NCBI GenBank assembly: GCA_037501455.1
Contig: CM074865.1
Coordinates: 17,306,501 to 17,370,500 of the forward strand
Direction: 5' to 3'
DNA: 64,000 bases
From: Lantana camara
Taxonomy: Eukaryota > Streptophyta > Magnoliopsida > Lamiales > Verbenaceae
In this document: positions 58,439 to 64,000 of the stretch, piece by piece
Numbering within the stretch: position 1 is the first letter of the stretch
Layout: each line of letters starts with the position of its first letter
Notes under the pieces: generated by a model
What the model was told of the DNA's origin: nothing
The model's database searches: none
What the model saw: the letters and a program-made list of their open reading frames with translations, nothing else
Position numbers and translations under genes: made by a program

Positions 58439-59830
58439 TGAGTCCCACCTCAATGCAATCATTATCATGACAAATCAAAGTAAAAAGCATCGTTTCCTGA
58501 TTGAAGGAAGCTCCCAGTTGTCCATTCTTATCAAGCCCTTAAGCTCATAAATTAGCAAACTATCTGGAAAATACCAGGTATCATGCATTCTAGAGCCCCT
58601 ATTAGCTAAAAACTCCACCACCGTGTTTTTTTCCCCTAAATATGTGTGTGAGACGAACATTCATTATCATAGTAAGACGCCTATATTCCATTATAAAGTA
58701 TTGTATTGGTTAAACTACTTCTTGGTCGCACATAAGAATACTAATCACCACCTTCGCATCTAGCCCAACCCATAAGTTATCACATCCAATGTTTCTCACC
58801 TTCCAAATTCCCTCGACAAGAGCAACAAATTCTGCCAAAACGTTATTTCTGTCCCCAATGCCTAAGTCAAATGCTGCCAGAGCAACTCACTTGGAGTTGC
58901 GAACTATACCCCCAATTCATGTCGGGCTCAAGTTGCCACGTGTTGAGCCATGTGTGTTCAATTTTAGCCACTGTTCCGGAGGCATTCTCCAATAACACTA
59001 ATGATCGTTTTGCCAATGGGTACAACTAGGCAATGCCGAAACAAACAACGACATGCATATCACCTCGCTACCAAGAATGACCCATTCGTTTTATCCTATG
59101 AAGGTTAAATAAATCATTAGTAACCTGTCGGATAATATTATAGATCGAAAAATTATCTCTATTGTGTTTAACGTGGTTCTGCTCTAGCCACGTGTAAAAG
59201 AGGATGAGCATCGGAATCATAATACGCGAATGCCAAGACGAGCTATAAGGAGAGACATTCATCGATGCCTTAAGAAATATTGTTGTATTATTAACATGGG
59301 GCCTCGCAAACCTTAAAAACGTCACCAAAATGTGCCCATACCATAGCAATTTTCAGTGAATCAAAATAAACATGTTGCTTTATCTCCATATTCAAGCAAC
59401 AACCGCACTTAGAAGCAAGATTAATTGTTTTTCATTGCAAGCCCTTATCCAAGGGCAACCACTCATAAATAAATCTCCAAACAAGAACTATAAGATTAGG
59501 TGTAACGTATATCGCCCAGATACACTTTAAGATAGCCGAGGGATCCTTTCTCTGGCAGTTTAACTCCCAAGTTAATTTAATGGAAAAATTCCCCGCAGAA
59601 CCTTTTAGCCATAGAGGAGTATCATTGTTTCTCCCGCCAAGACACTTTTATTATTTTGTTGCAATTATCACGACTAACATTACTAGTGATAGAATGCATC
59701 CCTAGTCTCATTCTACCACATATCCAGAACCTTTATGTTATCAACACCATTGCCCATGTATCTGTGCCAAAGTGGTGACTTCCAGCTAACTATCTATGGA
59801 GAAAGAAATGCTCAATTTGTCAATGATCCA

Positions 59831-60385
59831 CCCTATGCAGGGGTGTTCAAAAAAACCAAAAATGAAAAATCAAATCGAAAATCGATCGAACCGAACTGAA
59901 CCGAACCAACCAAAGTTATTTCGGTTTGGTTTTAAATTAGACCTATTTTTACTTTTGGTTTTTTAGTTTTTCCGGTTTGATTGATCGGTTAAACTGAATC
60001 AAACCGAAAACCGATACTATTTTTTAAATTTATTAATTATATTTATATAAATGTATTTTATGTATATCGATGGACTCCAAACCCCAAATCTGAATATGTT
60101 AAAACATCCATCGTTCCTCCCACTTCCAAATCTGAAATCTCTCCGCCATTCCCCCAAAACCCCAGATTTGAAATTTCTCCACCACTCTTCCAACCCCCAG
60201 ATTTATAATCTCTCCGCCACTTCCCGAAACCCCAGATCTGAAATCTCTCCACTCCTCCCACTCACCACTCCGGACCTCCATCAACGTAAAGGCGCTGACG
60301 CCGATATTATCTGAAGTTTTCTTCTCTTCTCCCGCTAGCAGCCGCGCCACGCACAACAAGAGCGGAGGCCAAAGACACAACCACC
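59831..60385. other. Dispersed-repeat start and tandem repeat, cut by Athila LTR
   Basis: GCAGGGGTGTTCAAAAAAACC at 59837 followed by CGAACCGAACTGAACCGAACC and mirror-image CGGTTTGGTT text is the wording of a widespread plant MITE type. 60110-60270 holds about four units of roughly 36 bp (CCCAGATCTGAAATCTCTCC core). The stretch ends at the Athila LTR. Frames across the tandem repeat are open on both strands only because of its composition. Confidence 0.6.
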
Positions 60386-61819
60386 TGTTGAGTGTAGAAT
60401 TCGCATGGATTTAAGTATTAAGTAGAGCATATTTTTGTGTCGTTTGATGCGTTTATGTGTTTATTTTGCTCCATTTAGGTGTTTTAGGAGTTGGAATTAA
60501 GAATCGGCGGAACGAGGCAAATTCGCGTATTTTTGGAGGCTTTACTCCTTGGAAGTACAAAGTTGTTAACCCCCGTTAACAGAGATAGGAGCATCACTTT
60601 TGGCGAAGTAGAGGGGTAACGCCCGTTACCCCTAGGAAGAAGAAAAGTGGTAACGCCCCGTTAAGCGTTATGGCGATTTCAGCTAGTAACGAGCGTTAAC
60701 GAAAATTGTGCTTGAGATGGTAACGCCCGTTACCAGAGTCAGCGAGAGAGGATTAGGGCTGCTATTTAAGTGTGTTTAGGAGTCTCTTTTTGGGAGAGAG
60801 CCTCTTCTGATTATTCTCCAGTTGGTGACCTAGCTTGGAAAGGAAGACACAGAGATTTGGAAAAGCTTTTCAGAGAATTTTGAAAGGATCGAGTTCTTAA
60901 CAATTTCCATTTCCTTTGATTTTATTTATTGCTTTAATTATCAAACTAATTTTTTTTAAGTTTAGTTTTAATTAGTTTACGTGTTAGTTTCGTTTTTCCA
61001 GACTTTATTGAATGTTTAGGCTTTTGTTTATGAGACTTTGTTTAGACTTGATTAACATGAATTTAGTTAATACAATTTCCTTTATTTTTATGAGTTTTGA
61101 GTAGCTAAATCCCTAGGGCAAGGGAAGTGATAACGAATGCATGTTAAGTGTTCGATATGATGCTTGAATGACTTGTGCTAATTCTTAGTTTGACAACTGG
61201 TTTAAATTGAATTACGATGGCCTGATCACCCTTAGCATAATCTAGAATTACCGGAGAATCGAGAGATTAATGGTAGTTGAGATGGTTTTCATAACTAGTA
61301 GATGTTAAGAATGCGAAGAGATTTGGTTTTTTGTCTATATAACAGTAAATCTTATTCCATACCAAGCCGCTAGAACTAGATTTACACTAGTCCTGATCAT
61401 ATGGTTTAATTAACTATTGATGATTTGCGAGAGCAACATTGAACATTAATTGAACACTTGGTTACACCTTGAGAGAGGGTAATACAAACTTAAGTGACTA
61501 GGTTGTAGAATTACACTTGTCAGACGAGTATTATATTGACTCTTGGATGTATGAATTATTACTTCCCTGCCTAATTAGTTCACTGATTTCAATCCACGTG
61601 TGTTTAGTTCTGTTAATTGCGTTTTATTATAGTTAATTATTTCAATTCAGTTCTAGTAGAGTAATAAACAACTTGATTTCGTTCGGTCTTTAGATTAGAA
61701 AGAGATATAAAGTAGTGATTGATTTCCCTTCCCTGTGGGTATGATCTTGTTGTGCTACGCGTATATTAAGTGTACACTTGCACGATTGGTTTTAACTTAG
61801 TTAAATCTAAATATCAACA
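60386..61819 (+). mobile_element. 5' LTR of the second Athila element (1434 bp)
   Basis: Starts TGTTGAGTG and ends ATATCAACA, six bases before the primer site. The TTAAGTAGAGCAT text at 60418 corresponds to the opening of the 7889 LTR, so the exact start could lie a little further in. Contains the palindrome cluster 60565-60734. Confidence 0.8.
60565..60734. repeat. Palindrome cluster GGTAACGCCCGTTACC in the Athila LTR
   Basis: GGGGTAACGCCCGTTACCCC (near-perfect, 60613-60632), TAACGAGCGTTA (60687-60698), GGTAACGCCCGTTACC (60719-60734), a copy with an extra C at 60651-60663, and GTTAACCCCCGTTAAC at 60565-60580. Same core as 8052-8320 at a comparable distance from the LTR start. Confidence 0.92.
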
Positions 61820-61825
61820 AGTTTT

Positions 61826-61843
61826 TGGCGCCGTTGCCGGGGA
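61826..61843 (+). other. Primer-binding site for tRNA-Asp
   Basis: TGGCGCCGTTGCCGGGGA is complementary to the 18 bases at the 3' end of plant tRNA-Asp(GTC), including CCA. It lies six bases after the LTR. Use of tRNA-Asp fits the Athila lineage. Confidence 0.92.
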
Positions 61844-61976
61844 AGGCGTTTTAAGTCAATATTACTTAAATATTTTGATCTAGTGCTTTAGACCATTACT
61901 TACTCTGTGTTCATAGTTGTTGTCATTGTGGAATTGAGATAAGGATTTTTTTTTCCTTTGTGCAGGTTCACGGTGA

Positions 61977-63350
61977 ATGCGACGATCTCAAGATCCGGAA
62001 CTAGTACCTTACAATCTGGAAATCGAGAGAACACTGAGTGCATTAGGAGGAAGCGAAAGAAAGAGAAGAAACATATTACCTTACCGATGACTGATCCACC
62101 TCAAGATCCACCACCACCGGTCATAAGAGATTACAATATGCCGAATGCAGGGGCAATTCAAATTGCAACCCGTCCCCGATTGCAACAAAGAATTTTGAGA
62201 TCAAACCAGCTATAATCAATTTGTTGCAGAACAATCCATTTCCAGGATTATCGTTAGAGGATCCGACATCACATCTTGAGTTCTTTCTCGAAGTGTGTGA
62301 TACCTTCAAGATCCACAATGTCACCATCGATGCTATCTGAGTGAGGCTTTTCCCCTTTTCACTAAGGGAACGAGCAAAAGCATGGTTGAGTACTGTACCA
62401 AATGAATCCTTCCAGACTTGGGAGGTACTGTCTGAGGCTTTCCTAGCTAAGTTTTTCCCATTGAGCAAGACCACGAAGTACAGGAACGATATTCAAGGTT
62501 TTAGACAATTAGATGGGGAATCTTTCTTTGAAGCTTGGGAGAGATTTAAGGAGTTGCAGAAAAAGTGTCCGCGTCATGGTATTCCTGGTTGGCTACTGAT
62601 TCAAACATTCTACAATGGGATGTCCCCAACTTTTAGAGGGGCAATGGATGCCGCAACTGGTGGAGCGTTTTTGTCAAAATCTGAAGCAGTAGCCACTGAA
62701 CTGTTAGATAACATGTCCCAGAATGATGTGTTTGTGCATGAGAGGAGCCACTCCCAACCAATTAAGGTGGCAGCAGGAGTCTCATAATCAAATGGCCTAA
62801 CCGCCATTAATGCCCAATTTGAAGCTATAAACAAGAGATTGGACCAACTTTCTGTGAATGCAGTTGGGACTCTAGCCCAACCAGTTCAGGTGACTTGTGA
62901 AATTTGTAGTGGTCCACATTCGTTTAACATGTGTCCTCATACCAATGTAGGAGAATAGGTACAAGAGCAGGTGAATTATGTAAACAATTCCAGACCAGTG
63001 AATGATCCCTACTCGAACACCTACAACCCAGGATGGAAGAACCATCCTCATTTTTCTTGGTCTAACAATCAGAATGTACAACAACTACCACCTGAGCCTA
63101 GACCACAGTTTCAGCCTAGGCCACAATTCCCACCGAGACAACAAGACCAATTTCAAGGCCAACAGCAATATCCACCACCCACTCCCCAAAATCAACCTTA
63201 ACAGGTACAAAAGCAAGGATGAGAGGCTGTACTTGAGAAATTCATAGCCGTGTCTATGGATCGATATCAGAAGTTAGAAACTCCAGTAGAGCCGGTGGTA
63301 AATCAGAACAAGAATTTGGAAACTCAGATTGGTCAGATTGCCAATCTTTG
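61977..63350 (+). pseudogene. gag: Athila-type gag, broken
   Basis: ATG at 61977 opens MRRSQDPELVPYNLEIERTL, a typical Athila gag start. After frame changes near 62060 and 62190, the capsid-like gag domain runs about 62215-62785 (RAKAWLSTVP, WEVLSEAFLAKFFP, SFFEAWERFKEL). TGA at 62338-62340 and TAA at 62785-62787 interrupt it. A zinc-knuckle-like CEICSGPHSFNMC lies near 62895-62935, with a TAG at 62956-62958, then a Pro/Gln-rich tail at about 63080-63200. It packages element RNA in its family; this copy is defective. Confidence 0.88.
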
Positions 63351-64000
63351 AATATGAGAGGCCCAGGAATGCTGCCAAGTCAAACCGAAAACAATCCTAA
63401 GGAGCAATGTAAGGCCATATTTGTACGGAGTCGTGGAGAGTGTGAAGGTCCAAGGTTGCATACAGAATCCAATGTTGACAATTTTGCCTGTGGAAAGGTT
63501 GAGGGGGTAGTTGATATTGAAAAGGTAAGCATAGAGGAGAGAAAAGAAGAGTTCCCCTCAAAACCAAAGATGAGAGTGGCACCCAAGGAACCTGTGCCAC
63601 CGGTTCTTTTTCCTCAGAGTCTACAAAAGCAGAAGTTAGAGAAATAATTTGAGGAGTTCTTGAGTATCTTTAAGCATATTCACATTAATATCCCTTTTTA
63701 GGAAGCATTAGTTAAAATTCCCAGGCACTTGAAGTTTCTGAAGGATTTGGTTTCGAGAAAAGGGAAGTCTAAAGACTTCACCATGATTGCACTTACTGAG
63801 GAGTGCAGTGCTATTATTCAGCATAAACCTCCCTCGAAGCTCAAGGATCCCGGGAGTTTTTTTTATCCCTTTAACTATTGGTTCTTTACAATTTCATGAT
63901 GTTTTATATGATTTAGGAGCAAGTGTGAGCCTAATCCCTTATTCTACTTACAGGAAATTAGGAGTGAAGGAGCTCAAACCGACTAACATTACACTCCAAC
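63351..64000 (+). pseudogene. Linker and start of aspartic protease, broken
   Basis: GMLPSQTENNPKEQCKAI (63370-63425) is the post-gag linker of Athila elements. KIPRHLKFLKDLVSRKGK lies near 63715-63770. The protease active site DLGAS is at 63910-63924. A TAA at 63645 and a T-run near 63857-63864 disturb the frame. Compare the protease tail at 19-150 of the first element. Confidence 0.8.

Larger units (their letters stand above)
54692..59830 (-). mobile_element. 5'-truncated LINE, minus strand, split by a solo LTR
   Basis: A T-run at about 54695-54706 marks the poly(A) tail. The 3' region is 54707-55510. After the solo LTR (55511-58438) come RNase H (58475-59000, with HTYLGEKNTVVEFLANRG and DTWYFPDSL matching the LINE at 18590-18750) and zf-RVT (59400-59480, with WLPLDKG and SKCGCC). 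The element ends about 59830 without RT. Many stops. Target duplication not identified. Confidence 0.75.
60386..64000 (+). mobile_element. Second Athila-type element, 5' part
   Basis: A 5' LTR (60386-61819), tRNA-Asp primer site (61826-61843), gag (61977-63350) and the start of protease (to the window edge). The order and the gag/protease motifs match the element at 1-9405. Coding regions carry stops and frameshifts. The element continues past the window. Confidence 0.92.

Overview
This window is nuclear DNA from a flowering plant, most likely a eudicot of asterid type. It has introns, plant-type LTR retrotransposons, plant LINEs, CACTA and hAT DNA transposons, many MITEs, long AT-rich spacers and one clearly recognisable plant developmental gene. 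About two thirds is transposon-derived, and most of the longer open frames are decayed transposon proteins.

Layout. 1-9405: 3' two thirds of an Athila-type Ty3/gypsy element (protease, RT, RNase H, integrase, a second env-position ORF, polypurine tracts, 3' LTR), with many breaks. 9406-12957: a minus-strand hAT transposase pseudogene, cut by the Athila element at one end, by a solo LTR in the middle (10297-12305, target duplication CCTGG) and by a CACTA element at the other end (12958-14356, target duplication AAT). 14604-15420: a small two-exon gene on the minus strand with a TATA-containing promoter; its predicted 86-residue product is not recognised. 16240-16910: a gag fragment. 17765-22177: a 5'-truncated LINE on the minus strand. 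22710-27773: a three-level nest, with a solo LTR inside a CACTA element inside a MITE-like element. 27774-37750: MITEs, SINE-like units and fragments of LINE, RNase H and Copia gag.

37754-42456 (minus) holds the one certain host gene: an intact five-exon class I KNOX homeobox gene of the KNAT1/BREVIPEDICELLUS type, 379 codons, with a 2.8 kb third intron. Its promoter and leader lie at 42457-42960.

42961-60385: AT-rich spacers with a LINE tail, MITEs and two tandem duplications; a second copy of the 10297 solo-LTR family in reverse (51930-54211); and a LINE split by a solo LTR of the same family as the one at 24024 (55511-58438, target duplication TGAGT). 60386-64000: 5' LTR, tRNA-Asp primer site, gag and start of protease of another Athila-type element.

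The most unusual pattern is that all the LTR families here carry clusters of short near-perfect palindromes. Each family has a different palindrome. Two related solo LTRs (24024-26695 and 55511-58438) carry completely different palindromes at the same relative position.
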